Shown: piece by piece, positions 26,284 to 36,046 of the stretch
How positions within the stretch are numbered: the stretch's first letter is position 1
Layout: each line of letters starts with the position of its first letter
From: Geomonas diazotrophica
Lineage (GTDB): Bacteria > Desulfobacterota > Desulfuromonadia > Geobacterales > Geobacteraceae
NCBI RefSeq assembly: GCF_018919385.1
Contig: NZ_JAHLMF010000007.1
Span: 154,017-218,016 of the forward strand
Length of the DNA stretch: 64,000 nucleotides
Direction: 5' to 3'
Program-made: the position numbers and the translations under genes
The notes under the pieces: generated by a model
Told to the model about the DNA's origin: nothing
The model's input: the letters and a program-made list of their open reading frames with translations, nothing else
Databases searched by the model: none

Positions 26284-26397
26284 CCGCGCCCCTCTCCCGC
26301 GGGAGAGGGGGAAGATGGGGGCGTTGCCGAGGGGAATGACCGCGGCGGCAGAGCCCCTCACCCCCTTCGGGCACCCTCTCCCGGTGGGAGAGGGGTA
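26284..26397. repeat. CCCTCTCCC/GGGAGAGGG palindromic repeats
   Basis: Two hairpins (CCCCTCTCCC-GC-GGGAGAGGGG at 26289-26310, and CCCTCTCCCGGTGGGAGAGGGG at 26379-26397) sit about 80 bases apart between the DUF11 gene and the giant gene. They belong to a GC-rich repeat type also seen at 13523 and 18581. Confidence 0.7.
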
Positions 26398-26444
26398 GCG
26401 GAAGGATCGTCGCCAATAAGGTAATGCATTGATCGGGGAAACTG

Positions 26445-29400
26445 ATGATGGTCCCGGGATGGCGCAAGATGGGAGGGAGACTTATCCGGGCAGGCCTCCT
26501 CGGGGTGGCACTTGCGCTCGCCCTCCCCGGCGCTGCGCCCTGCCTCACCCCGTCGGGAACCGTGATCAGCCACGATTTCGCCGCGCGGTTCGCGACGCCG
26601 GCCCCGCGGCAGGCCCGCTCCAACCAGACCCAGATCACCGTGAGGGACCTGGCGGACCCGGAACTGGTCCCGCCGCGAACCGCGACCGCCAAGGCGGGGG
26701 TCCCGGTTGATTTCCAGCACGTTCTCACCAACAGGGGGAACTTCCCCGACAGTTTCCAGTTGAAGGCGGTGCTGCAGTGCGGGGTAACGGAATCCGGCCC
26801 GGCACCCGCCCTGCGCTTCTACTTGGCCGACGGCGTCACGCCGGTACCTGCGAACTCCGAGGGGGTCCAGGTCGTGGGGCCCGTGCCGGCGGGGGGGACG
26901 GTGAACCTGGTGCTGCGGGCCATCCCCGCCGCGGGAAGCGAGGGGAGGGTGGCGACCATCGTCCTTTCGGCGACCTCGCAGCTTATTCCGGCTCGAAGCA
27001 GCAGCGTCAATGACCAGCTGCAGGTTCCCGTCCCGGGCAGCGTCGCCGTGTTGAAGACGGTGAGCCCAGCGGGGGCGGTGCTGCCCGGTACCGTCCTCTC
27101 GTACCGTCTCACGCTGAATAACGGGGAGGCATCGCCGGTGACCGGCGTGTTGGTGGTGGACCCCCTGGACGAGCTCCTCGAGTACCAGCAGGGGAGCGCA
27201 GCCCTTCCCGAAGGAGTGGCTGGAACCGTGAACTACGATGCCGGCAGCAGGTCGCTGCGGTTCGACATCCCCCTGCTCCCCGCCGGTTTCAGCGGCTCGG
27301 TCGTTTTTCGCGCCGCGGTGCGCAGCGACGCCCCCGGCAACGCCCCCATCGTCAACACCGCCGGCGTCACCAGCAGCCTGAGCGGGACGCCGACCCTCAG
27401 CAACAGCACCTTCAACACGGTGCTGGCGCGCGCCCTTTTGGTCAGCAAGGAGGCCGGCAGTGCCGTTGCCGAGGCGGGGGACATCGTGCCCTATACCGTG
27501 CGGGTGGAGAACGTAGGTGCGGCGCTTTTGGAGCACGTAACCGTGGAGGATCGCATCCCCAGGGGGTTCCGGTACCTGAAGGGGTCGAGCCACCTGGACG
27601 GCTTCGCCGTCGCAGACCCGGTGGGGGGGGCGCAGCGGTTGAGCTGGGACGTGGGGACCCTGCCAGCCGGGGGGCGCAAGGTGCTTTCCTACCGGCTGGT
27701 CCTTTCCGCCGAAGTCCCGGTCGGCACCAGCGTCAACTGGGCCCGGGCCTCCGGGGTAACGGAAGCGGGGACTACCAGCATCGCCCCCCCCGCCAGTGCG
27801 GCCGTCAAGGTGCGGCCGTCGATTCTCGGGGATAAGGCGGTGATCATGGGGAGGGTCTTCAGGGACCGCAACGGCAACGGCGTTCCCGACCCCGGCGAGC
27901 CGGGGGAGCCCGGGGTCAGGATCTACCTGGAGGACGGTTCGTTCGTGTTCAGCGACGCCGAGGGGAAGTACAGTTTCACCGGGATCGCCTCCGGCGACCA
28001 CGTGCTGAAGATAGACCGAAACACGCTGGACCCGACCCTGCGCTCGTTGCCGTACAACACCGCCTTCGCCGGGGTGGGGTGGTCGCAGTTCGTGACCGTT
28101 CCCTTCGGCGGCCCGGCGCGGGGCGACTTCGCCCTGGTGCCCGCTCAAGCGACCCCCGTGCCCCCGGATGCTGCCGCCACCGGGGCGGCTCCGCCTACCC
28201 CGGTGACACCCGCGTCTCCACTGGTCCCCACGGTTCACCAGGCTCCCTCGCTCACGGCCGACTGGCTCCTGGTCGGATTGGGCAGCGCCACCGTGGGGGG
28301 CAAGGCCGGCGGCGACCCGGGCCTGTTCCACGAGGAGCGCCTCGCCTTCTACACACGCGGCACCCTCCTGGGCGACTACCGGCTCACCGCCGCCTACGAC
28401 TCGGACAAGGAGCGCCGCGACGGGGTGTTCCAGACCATCGACCCCGAGAGATACTACCCCGTCTACGGTGACGCCGGTGACATCGGCTACGACGCGGAGT
28501 CCAGGGGGAAGCTGTACCTGAAGGTCCAATCCGGCCGCTCCTATCTCATGGAGGGGGACTACCGCACCGACCTCTCGGAAAACGAGTTCTCCCGCTACGA
28601 CCGGGCACTCAATGGGGCGAAGTTCGAAGTGAACCGGGAACATCTCGCCTTGAAAGGGTTCGAAAGCCGAACCGAGGAGACCATCGTCCGCGACCAGATC
28701 GCGGGAAACGGCACCTCCGGGCACTACCTTCTCTCCCGAAGGCCGGTCTTCGAGAACAGCGAGCGGGTCCGCATCGAGGTGCGCGATCGCTACCACTCCG
28801 AGCGCGTCATATCCGTCACCGAAAAGGTCCGCTACGCCGACTACTCCATCGATTACCTCGCGGGGACCATCCTGTTCAAGGAGCCGGTCCCTTCGCTGGA
28901 CCAGTTCCTGAACCCGGTCACCATCGTGATCACCTACCAGGCCCAGGGGGGGGGCGAGAAGCGCTACGTCTACGGCGGGCGCGCCGAGTTACGCACCGAC
29001 CAGGGCGCCCACCTCGGGGGGACCGCGGTCGTCGAGGAGCACGCCTTCAAGAACAGCTCCCTCTACGGCCTCGATGCCGGATGGCGCCTGGGCAGTTGGC
29101 TCGCGGTGAAAGGCGAAGGGGCGGTCAGCGAGAGCTGGGAAAAGGGAAGGGGGAGCGCCTGGAAGACGGACCTCATTTTGCGACCGGCCGAGCCCGTCTC
29201 CCTGGGGCTCTACTACCGCAAGGTGGATGCCGATTTCTTCAACCCTTCCATGAGCGGCAGCGAGACAGGTACCGAGAAGTACGGCGGTCGGCTCGATTAC
29301 CGGGCGCCGGGCAACACCCTCGTCTTCGCGGAGAGCTTCGTGCAGCGCGACGAGACCGCGCGGCGCAGGCTGGTCGGGAAAGAGCTCGGGGTGACGAGGA

Positions 29401-32048
29401 AGTTCTCCCTGCTGGACGCGGATGCGGGTGTAAAGCTGCTGCGCGAGGAGAAGGAGGGGAGGAGCGGGGAGTCGGATCTCGTCTACGGCGGGGTCAAGGG
29501 AAGCCTCACACCAAGGCTCGACGCCGCGCTGCGGCGCGAACAGCTCATTTCCCCCTCCAGCATCGCGCAATACCAGTCCAAGACCTTCGCAAAGCTCGAC
29601 TACCGCCTGAGCGAGCGGACCAAGGCCTTCATCACCGAGGAGTACCAGGAGGGCTCTCCGCTCCTGCGGCACGCGACCCTCTTCGGCCTTGAGAGCAGGC
29701 TTTCCGAGCGGATGCGCCTCACCACCGGTTATTCCCTTTCCAGCGGCGTCCTCGGGAGCACCGAGCAAAGCAACATCGACCTGCACAGCAAGCTGGTTGA
29801 GCAGGACGGGTTCAGCCTCTCCTCGCGCACCGGTTACCAGCTGGAAGACTCTCTCTCCGGGGAGCGCGGGCAGGCGGTCCTGGGGCTGAACAGCCGCTAC
29901 CGCCTGGCGCAGGGGCTCTTCGTGAACTCCGGTTTCGAGCGGGTGCAGACGGTGCAGGGGGATGGCGGCACCCGCACCGCGTTCACCCTGGCGGGGGAAT
30001 ACCTGCGTCCCCGGGACCTGAAGCTCACCGGGCGCTACGAGATCAGGACCGGTCCGGGTGAGACCGCCTCGCTCTACGACGCCCATGCGGCCTACCGGTT
30101 GAACCCCTCCTTCACCCTTTTGGCCAAGGCCTCCCTCTGGGACCGCGACGCCGATGCCGGCAACGACGTCACGGCGGACAGCTACCTCGGGGGCGCCTTC
30201 CGGCCGCTGGCGGAGAACCCGCTCCAGCTCCTCTCCCTGGTGCGCTACAAGGTGGAGAAGCGGGGGACGCTGGCCGGGAGCCCCGACCTGCGCAGCGTGA
30301 TCGTCTCGGCGGAGCCGACCTACCGCCTGGTGAGCCGGTGGACGGCACAGGGAAAATATGCCGGGAAAGTGAGCTGGTCCGAAGGGACCGGGGGGCGCTG
30401 GAACAGCTACACCGACCTGGTCCTCGCCGGGCTCTCCTACGACCTCGCCGAGCGCTGGGAGCTCTCCGCCTACCTGAAGCTCCTGAACCAGTACGACGCC
30501 GGGGTGCACTTCCTCGGAGCGGTGGGGAGCGCAGGTTACCGGGTCTACCGCAACGTGGTGCTTGCCGCAGGATACAACTACGCCCGGTTCGACGACCGCG
30601 ACCTGACCGGGGAGACCTTCCGGGGGGAGGGCCCCTTCTTCGGGGTCAAGGTGAAGTTCGACGAGGATATGTTCGAATCGGCCGATGCAAGGCTCCTCCC
30701 CCTGCCTCCTCCCCCTCCGGCGCCGGTGGCGGCTCCAACGCCCGCTCCGGAACCGGAGCCGGAGCCGGTCCCCGCCGTGCTGGTGACCCTGGAGCGCCTG
30801 GACGAGCCGCTGCTTCTTTCCGGAAGCGCCGAACTCTTCACCCTGCTGGTGAACGGGGAGGCGGCCCGGCTTCCCTCCACCGCGGTCACCCTCTCCCGGG
30901 AGCGGCTCGCCTCGCTGGACCTCAGGGGGGGGAGGTTCGCAGCCCCGCTGCGCCTTCTCACCAGCGTCGATGAGCCGGACCAGGTCCGTTGCTGGAGCCT
31001 CGTCTACTTGAACCGCGCCGGAGCGGAAATCAGGAAGACGGGGGGCAACGGCCCCCCCCCGAAACGGATCGCCTGGGAAGGGGAGACCGACCGGAGCAAG
31101 GTGGAACAGGGGGAAATATACCAATGCCAGCTCCAGGTCACCTACCTGGACGGTTCCGTCTTCCGGACCGGCCGCGAGCTCTTCGGCGTCAACCGCCGCG
31201 AGGCGGTGCTATTGACCCTATCCGGGGGCGCCTTCGTCTTCGACAAGTCCGCCCTCACCACCGAGGCCAAGCGCCTCCTGAGCGGTGCGGCCCGGGTGCT
31301 GCGCGAGCACCCCGGCGAGAAGGTGATCGTCGAGGGGCACACCGACGGCATCGGCAGCGCGGAGTACAACATGGCCCTTTCCAAAAGACGCTGCGACGCG
31401 GCCGCGGATTACCTGGTGCGGGCGGAGGGGATCGCCCCGGCGCGCCTGTTGCGGCGCTGGTACGGAAAGTCGAGGCCGGTCGCGGACAACGTCACCACCC
31501 CCGGGCGCCGGCTGAACCGCCGCGTGGAGCTTAAGGGGGATTACGAGCAGCTGCGGCCGACCGAGCCGGACGACAGGTACCGCACCCGCCCCTTCGTGAC
31601 GATCAACGGGCGGGAGATCCCGGTGGACCGGCTGGGGCGCTACGAAACCTCCCTTCCCGGGGAGACCGCGCGCCTCAAGGTGGAGATGGGGGATTCGCGG
31701 GGGAGGTTCCTCGCCACCGAACTCCCGCTTCCGGAGCTGACCGTGGCGCAGCCCCCCCCCTCCGTCCTGGTCGGGTACGGCGCCTCCGCTTCCGGCGTCA
31801 GCGTGTCCGCGGACGGCGCCATCCTCTGCCGGCTTTCGGGCTCGGCAGGGGAAGGAGAGCGGCTGGAGCTTGACGGCCGCGAGCTCCCCCTGACCTCCCT
31901 CGGGGCCTTCGCCGTCGAGTTTCCGCTGGGGAGCGGAGACCGGGTGCTGGGGATGGTGGTGAGAAACGGCGTCGGCTGCTCCAGGCTGCTCAACCTGCGG
32001 GTTCGCTCCGAGAAGCAGCTGGTCGCACCGGTCGGGGTGCAGCCATGA
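26445..32048 (+). CDS. giant outer-membrane protein: DUF11, SdrD-like, beta-barrel, OmpA-like
   Basis: This 1867-residue protein has these parts in order: a signal peptide (about 10-32); DUF11-type domains (about 40-455); an SdrD B-like domain (466-530, GRVFRDRNGNGVPDPGEPG); a Pro/Ala linker; and a long stretch of alternating beta strands with frequent Tyr/Arg/Leu (about 605-1410) that reads as an outer-membrane barrel. A PLPPPPPAP... linker follows, then an OmpA-like peptidoglycan-binding domain (about 1595-1700, VEGHTDGIGSAEYNMALS with the key Asp and Arg), then Ig-like domains. I infer a surface-exposed, cell-wall-tethered receptor, adhesin or porin. Its stop overlaps the FecR-like gene by four bases, so the next three genes probably serve it. 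No exact precedent is recognised. Confidence 0.85.
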   Translation: MMVPGWRKMGGRLIRAGLLGVALALALPGAAPCLTPSGTVISHDFAARFATPAPRQARSNQTQITVRDLADPELVPPRTATAKAGVPVDFQHVLTNRGNFPDSFQLKAVLQCGVTESGPAPALRFYLADGVTPVPANSEGVQVVGPVPAGGTVNLVLRAIPAAGSEGRVATIVLSATSQLIPARSSSVNDQLQVPVPGSVAVLKTVSPAGAVLPGTVLSYRLTLNNGEASPVTGVLVVDPLDELLEYQQGSAALPEGVAGTVNYDAGSRSLRFDIPLLPAGFSGSVVFRAAVRSDAPGNAPIVNTAGVTSSLSGTPTLSNSTFNTVLARALLVSKEAGSAVAEAGDIVPYTVRVENVGAALLEHVTVEDRIPRGFRYLKGSSHLDGFAVADPVGGAQRLSWDVGTLPAGGRKVLSYRLVLSAEVPVGTSVNWARASGVTEAGTTSIAPPASAAVKVRPSILGDKAVIMGRVFRDRNGNGVPDPGEPGEPGVRIYLEDGSFVFSDAEGKYSFTGIASGDHVLKIDRNTLDPTLRSLPYNTAFAGVGWSQFVTVPFGGPARGDFALVPAQATPVPPDAAATGAAPPTPVTPASPLVPTVHQAPSLTADWLLVGLGSATVGGKAGGDPGLFHEERLAFYTRGTLLGDYRLTAAYDSDKERRDGVFQTIDPERYYPVYGDAGDIGYDAESRGKLYLKVQSGRSYLMEGDYRTDLSENEFSRYDRALNGAKFEVNREHLALKGFESRTEETIVRDQIAGNGTSGHYLLSRRPVFENSERVRIEVRDRYHSERVISVTEKVRYADYSIDYLAGTILFKEPVPSLDQFLNPVTIVITYQAQGGGEKRYVYGGRAELRTDQGAHLGGTAVVEEHAFKNSSLYGLDAGWRLGSWLAVKGEGAVSESWEKGRGSAWKTDLILRPAEPVSLGLYYRKVDADFFNPSMSGSETGTEKYGGRLDYRAPGNTLVFAESFVQRDETARRRLVGKELGVTRKFSLLDADAGVKLLREEKEGRSGESDLVYGGVKGSLTPRLDAALRREQLISPSSIAQYQSKTFAKLDYRLSERTKAFITEEYQEGSPLLRHATLFGLESRLSERMRLTTGYSLSSGVLGSTEQSNIDLHSKLVEQDGFSLSSRTGYQLEDSLSGERGQAVLGLNSRYRLAQGLFVNSGFERVQTVQGDGGTRTAFTLAGEYLRPRDLKLTGRYEIRTGPGETASLYDAHAAYRLNPSFTLLAKASLWDRDADAGNDVTADSYLGGAFRPLAENPLQLLSLVRYKVEKRGTLAGSPDLRSVIVSAEPTYRLVSRWTAQGKYAGKVSWSEGTGGRWNSYTDLVLAGLSYDLAERWELSAYLKLLNQYDAGVHFLGAVGSAGYRVYRNVVLAAGYNYARFDDRDLTGETFRGEGPFFGVKVKFDEDMFESADARLLPLPPPPPAPVAAPTPAPEPEPEPVPAVLVTLERLDEPLLLSGSAELFTLLVNGEAARLPSTAVTLSRERLASLDLRGGRFAAPLRLLTSVDEPDQVRCWSLVYLNRAGAEIRKTGGNGPPPKRIAWEGETDRSKVEQGEIYQCQLQVTYLDGSVFRTGRELFGVNRREAVLLTLSGGAFVFDKSALTTEAKRLLSGAARVLREHPGEKVIVEGHTDGIGSAEYNMALSKRRCDAAADYLVRAEGIAPARLLRRWYGKSRPVADNVTTPGRRLNRRVELKGDYEQLRPTEPDDRYRTRPFVTINGREIPVDRLGRYETSLPGETARLKVEMGDSRGRFLATELPLPELTVAQPPPSVLVGYGASASGVSVSADGAILCRLSGSAGEGERLELDGRELPLTSLGAFAVEFPLGSGDRVLGMVVRNGVGCSRLLNLRVRSEKQLVAPVGVQP

Positions 32049-33265
32049 CCCCCAAAGGCCGCTTGAGGAAATGCGCCGGCGTGGCCGCCGAGACCGGAGT
32101 CGCCCTGCTGCTGGTCCTGGCGCTCTTCTGGCTCTTCATCGTGCTCCTGTTCGCCGTCTTCCCCTCGGGCACCCCGTTGAAGGAGCTGGTGTCGGACCGG
32201 GGCGAACCCTCGCCCCTTGCGCGCGGCGTAAAACGCCCCGAGGCGGCCCTGCAATCGCTGGTGCGGGACGTTCGCTGCCGGCGCGGCGATTCCGTCGCCT
32301 GGGGGGACGCCAGCGAGGGGATGCTCCTGTACAACCGCGACGCCATACAGACCTTCGACCGCTCGGGCGCCACCATCTCCTTCGCCCCCGGCGATTTCCT
32401 CGCCATGGGGAGCAACTCCATGGTGGTGGTGACCCGCCTGAACGAGACGGTGGAGGGGGAACCGAGATCGTACCGTGTGCACGTGGAGGGGGAACTGCGG
32501 GGGAGCTTCTCCGCTGCGAAGAGGGTGCGCCTGGAGGTCGCCGCCGTCGGGCACCTGGCCAGGGTAACGCCCGGCGCTTCCCGCTTCAGCTTCACCCCCC
32601 TCGGGGAAAATGCCACCAGCCTTACCGTCCATGCCGGCGAGGTGCGGGTCCGGGGGGAGGACAGGGTGGTCAGGGTCCCGGCTCGTTTCGGAATCACGCT
32701 CAGGCGCGGGGTGCCGCTCGGGCCGCCGCTTCCCCTGCCTGCCTCCCCCAGGCTGAAAAACGACAACCTGCTCTACCGCTTCCGCGAGCTCCCCCCAAGG
32801 GTCCGCTTCAACTGGACCGGCGGCGAAGGTGTTTACCACTTCCAGCTCTCGCGGGAGCCGAACTTCGGGAGGGTGCTGTTGGACAGCAGGGTGAACGGCA
32901 GCGAGTTCAGCGCGGGGACGCTCGAGGCCGGGAGCTACTACTGGCGGGTGAGCCGCGTCGAGGAGGGGAGGGAAGGCCCCTTCAGCAGGACCGGGCGCTG
33001 CCGGCTCCTGCAGCTCCTGGCGCCCCCTGAGCTCCGGGTCGACTTCCCCCCCTCCACCGTCGGCGTCGGGGGATTCCGTCTCGCCGGAAGGTGCCAGCCC
33101 GGCTCCTCGGTCTACGTGAACGGGGCGGCGGCGACCATGGCCGACGACGGCAGCTTCAGTCACGAGCTCGAGCTCAGGTCCGGTGTCAACCTGATCAGGG
33201 TCGAGGCGGTCGACCAGGCCGGGAATGCCAGCTACGCCTCCCGGGTGGTGTACGGCAAAGAATAG
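32045..33265 (+). CDS. FecR-domain protein with N-terminal membrane anchor and Fn3/Ig-like domains
   Basis: This 406-residue protein has one membrane segment near the N-terminus (about 16-40). A FecR-type domain (about 75-220) carries VRDVRCRRGDSVAW and a DAIQTFDRSGATISFAPGD core. Next comes a fibronectin-like region with the GSYYWRVSRV motif (about 250-325), and finally an Ig-like domain. The predicted topology leaves almost all of it in the periplasm. FecR proteins relay outer-membrane receptor states to the cytoplasm through a sigma factor. Here no sigma factor is present; instead a histidine kinase follows after 12 bases. That substitution makes it a candidate signal relay for the giant protein. 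Confidence 0.85.
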   Translation: MTPKGRLRKCAGVAAETGVALLLVLALFWLFIVLLFAVFPSGTPLKELVSDRGEPSPLARGVKRPEAALQSLVRDVRCRRGDSVAWGDASEGMLLYNRDAIQTFDRSGATISFAPGDFLAMGSNSMVVVTRLNETVEGEPRSYRVHVEGELRGSFSAAKRVRLEVAAVGHLARVTPGASRFSFTPLGENATSLTVHAGEVRVRGEDRVVRVPARFGITLRRGVPLGPPLPLPASPRLKNDNLLYRFRELPPRVRFNWTGGEGVYHFQLSREPNFGRVLLDSRVNGSEFSAGTLEAGSYYWRVSRVEEGREGPFSRTGRCRLLQLLAPPELRVDFPPSTVGVGGFRLAGRCQPGSSVYVNGAAATMADDGSFSHELELRSGVNLIRVEAVDQAGNASYASRVVYGKE

Positions 33266-33277
33266 GGGAGGCCTTAC

Positions 33278-35065
33278 ATGCAAAGCAGACTGAAATTCCC
33301 GCTCAGGTTCAAGATGCTCCTCTCCCAACTCCTGGTGGTCTCGGTGGTGCTGAGCCTCATCACCTTTACCATGGCCAACCTGTTCCAGAAGGACAAGACC
33401 GCCTACATCCACGACCTCACCTCGACCATGGTGCTGCACACGGCCGAGGAGACCAACACGCTGGTGGCGGGGTACGCCGAGAAGCTGAGGCTCTTCTCCC
33501 GGCTGATGGGGGACCGGGAAATGGGGGGGCGCGAGCAGGCGCTGCAGGGGCTTTTCGAGGAGTTCGGCGAGTTCGTCATGGTGACCAGAAGCGGCCCGGA
33601 CGGCGAGCAGAACGTCTACGACCGGGATGCGCTGGCAGGCGCCGGCATCACCCCCGGGCAACTGCTGTCCTACCGGGAACGGCACCCGCTTCCCCCCATG
33701 CCGCCCCAGTCGGGACCGCGCCTGGAATTCTCCACGGTCGCCCCCGGGCTCCCCACCCTGACCCTCACCATAGCCGAGCCTGCCGCGAAAGGGGAGGAGC
33801 CGGTGGTCGCCTCCGGCGTGATCCGCCTGGATCGGCTGCAGCGGGTCGCCAGCCGCTCCAGGGTCTTCGACACCTTCCTGGTCGACGCCTCGGGGCGGTA
33901 CCTGGCCCACGCCGACCGCCGCAAAATCGGTGCCTCCCCGCAGACGGGGTGGTGGGGCAAGGTGCGGGGCACCCCGCGGTTGAGCGGCCTGACCCTCGAG
34001 TACCTAAACGGCGAGCGCGCCATGGTGGGAGGCTTCTCCCGCACCGAGCTCGCTGGGGTCACCGTCGGGGTGCAGATCCCAAAGAGCGCCGCCTTCCTCA
34101 CCTCCCGGGCCCTGTTGGTGGATCTTTTGGTCCTCTCCCTGGTCCTCCTGGGTGGGGCGGCGCTCTTGAGCCAGTTCTGGTCGCGACGGCTCACCCGCCC
34201 CATCGAGAAGCTCTCCGAGGCGACCGAGATGGTAGGGCAGGGGCGCTTCGAGATCGCGGTCCCCGCCCTCTCCCGGGACGAGATCGGCGCACTGGCGGGA
34301 TCGTTCAACCGAATGGCGCAGGAGCTAAAGCAGCGGGAACAGGCTCTGAAGGAGCTTTACGGCCAGCTCGTGCAGTCGGAGAAGATGGCCGCCTTCGGTG
34401 CGCTCGGGGCGGGCATCGCCCACGAGGTGAAGAACCCGTTGGCGGGGATCCTCGGCATCACCCAGCTCTCGCTGCGCGGCGTGGAGAGCGGCCACCCGCT
34501 GGAGAAGAACCTGCACATCATCGAGAAGGAGACCAAGCGCTGCAAGACCATCATCGAAAACCTCCTGAAGTTCGCCCGGCAGGAACAGGTGGAGTTCGGT
34601 GAGGTGGACCTGGCCCAGGTGGTCGCGGACGCGCTGGCCATAGTGGACCACCAGCTGGGGATCAACAGCGTGAAGGTGGAAATGGAGGTGGAGCAGGGGC
34701 TGCCGGCCTGCCGCGGCAACGCGAACCAGCTGCAGCAGGTGCTCATGAACCTGATGATCAACGCACAGCAGGCCATGGGGGGGACGGCGGGGCTCGTGCG
34801 GCTTTCGGCGCGCCGGCTGGAGGAGGGGGCGCTGGAGCTGCGCGTCTCCGACAACGGCCCCGGGATCCCCAGGGAGATCCAGGCCAAGATCTTCGACCCC
34901 TTCTTCACCACCAAGCCGGCGGGGCAGGGGACGGGGCTGGGGCTTTCGGTGAGCTACGGCATCGTGAAGGACCACGGCGGCGAGATCCGCCTGGAGAGCG
35001 AGGAAGGGGGGGGGACCACCTTCATCATCACCCTCCCCACTCCTGCCGCCGCGAACGCGGCATAG
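33278..35065 (+). CDS. Cache-type sensor histidine kinase
   Basis: This 595-residue membrane kinase has TM1 at about 13-35, a periplasmic double-Cache-like sensor (40-275), TM2 (about 278-300), HAMP (300-355) and HisKA with GIAHEVKNPLAG (phospho-acceptor His382). The HATPase domain shows the N, G1 (DNGPGIP) and G2 (GTGLGLS) boxes. The catalytic parts look complete. It is 12 bases after the FecR-like gene and 12 bases before the REC-GGDEF gene, and probably phosphorylates that regulator. The ligand could reach it through the FecR-like or giant protein; this is inference. Confidence 0.93.
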   Translation: MQSRLKFPLRFKMLLSQLLVVSVVLSLITFTMANLFQKDKTAYIHDLTSTMVLHTAEETNTLVAGYAEKLRLFSRLMGDREMGGREQALQGLFEEFGEFVMVTRSGPDGEQNVYDRDALAGAGITPGQLLSYRERHPLPPMPPQSGPRLEFSTVAPGLPTLTLTIAEPAAKGEEPVVASGVIRLDRLQRVASRSRVFDTFLVDASGRYLAHADRRKIGASPQTGWWGKVRGTPRLSGLTLEYLNGERAMVGGFSRTELAGVTVGVQIPKSAAFLTSRALLVDLLVLSLVLLGGAALLSQFWSRRLTRPIEKLSEATEMVGQGRFEIAVPALSRDEIGALAGSFNRMAQELKQREQALKELYGQLVQSEKMAAFGALGAGIAHEVKNPLAGILGITQLSLRGVESGHPLEKNLHIIEKETKRCKTIIENLLKFARQEQVEFGEVDLAQVVADALAIVDHQLGINSVKVEMEVEQGLPACRGNANQLQQVLMNLMINAQQAMGGTAGLVRLSARRLEEGALELRVSDNGPGIPREIQAKIFDPFFTTKPAGQGTGLGLSVSYGIVKDHGGEIRLESEEGGGTTFIITLPTPAAANAA

Positions 35066-35077
35066 AGGAGGACGGAC

Positions 35078-36046
35078 ATGCATCTACTAGTCGTCGACGA
35101 CGAGGAGACCTTGAGAAGCGTGGTGTCGCAGGTGCTTTCCGCGGACGGGTTCACCGTTTCCGAGGCGGCCAGCGGGGAGGAGGCGCTGGAGGCATTCCGG
35201 GCCGTGTCGCACCCGCTGGTGATCACCGACATCAGGATGAGCGGCATGAGCGGCATCGAGCTTTTAAGCGAGATAAAGAGCCACAACCCGGACACCCAGG
35301 TGGTGATCATGACCAGCCACGCCTCGCTGGACAGCGCCCTGACGGCCCTCAGGGCCGGCGCCTACGACTACCTGGTGAAGCCGTTCGAGAGCCTGGACCT
35401 GATCTCGGCGGTGGCGGGGAGGGCGGCGGAGAAGGCGCGCCTCGTGGCGCAGAACCGGGAGCTCCTGGAACAGCTGACCAGGGCCAACCTCGAGCTGCAG
35501 GAGGCGAACCGGGCGCTCAAGGAGATGGCGGTGCGCGACGGTCTCACCTCGCTATACAATCACCGCTATTTCCAGGAGGCGCTGGCGCAGGAGGTGGCCC
35601 GCTCCAAGCGCTTCGACAAGCGCTGCAGCCTGATCTTTTTCGACGTGGACAACTTCAAGCAGTACAACGACACCCACGGGCACCCCGACGGGGACCGGCT
35701 CCTGAAGGGGCTGGCCCGGATCGTCATGTCCCACTCCCGGGCCTGCGACGTGGCGGCGCGCTACGGCGGGGAGGAGTTCGTGCTGCTGCTGCCGGAGACC
35801 GGCAAGGAGGGGGCGGTGAAGGCCGCCGAGGAGATGCGGGCGCGGGTGGCGGAGCACCCGTTTGCGGGGAGGGAGACCCAGCCCCTCGGGCGGGTCACGG
35901 TGAGCGTCGGGGTCGCCTCCTACCCGGAGGACGGGGGCGAGGCCCAGGCGCTCTTGGAGTGCGCGGACCAGCTTTTGTACCGCGCCAAGAACAGCGGCAG
36001 GAACAGGGTGGTGGCGGCCGGGGCTACCCCGTCTTCTCCCGCCTGA
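35078..36046 (+). CDS. response regulator with REC and GGDEF domains (diguanylate cyclase)
   Basis: This 322-residue protein has an N-terminal receiver (acidic Asp7-Asp8, phospho-site Asp51 in ITDIRMS, Lys in VKPFE) joined by a coiled coil to a GGDEF domain. The active site reads GGEEF (about 229-233), a functional variant, and an RxxD inhibitory site (RACD) lies five residues ahead, as in feedback-inhibited cyclases. It is the WspR/PleD-like output that makes c-di-GMP on phosphorylation. It follows its likely kinase by 12 bases. Its last 23 bases overlap, on the opposite strand, the end of the U32 peptidase gene. Confidence 0.94.
   Translation: MHLLVVDDEETLRSVVSQVLSADGFTVSEAASGEEALEAFRAVSHPLVITDIRMSGMSGIELLSEIKSHNPDTQVVIMTSHASLDSALTALRAGAYDYLVKPFESLDLISAVAGRAAEKARLVAQNRELLEQLTRANLELQEANRALKEMAVRDGLTSLYNHRYFQEALAQEVARSKRFDKRCSLIFFDVDNFKQYNDTHGHPDGDRLLKGLARIVMSHSRACDVAARYGGEEFVLLLPETGKEGAVKAAEEMRARVAEHPFAGRETQPLGRVTVSVGVASYPEDGGEAQALLECADQLLYRAKNSGRNRVVAAGATPSSPA

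Noticed and set aside
26358..28796. Very long minus-strand open frames under the giant gene (also 28989-31124 and 31640-33910)
   Set aside because: They arise from the strong GC3 bias of the plus-strand genes, have low-complexity Arg/Gly/Pro/His content, no ribosome sites and no family motifs.
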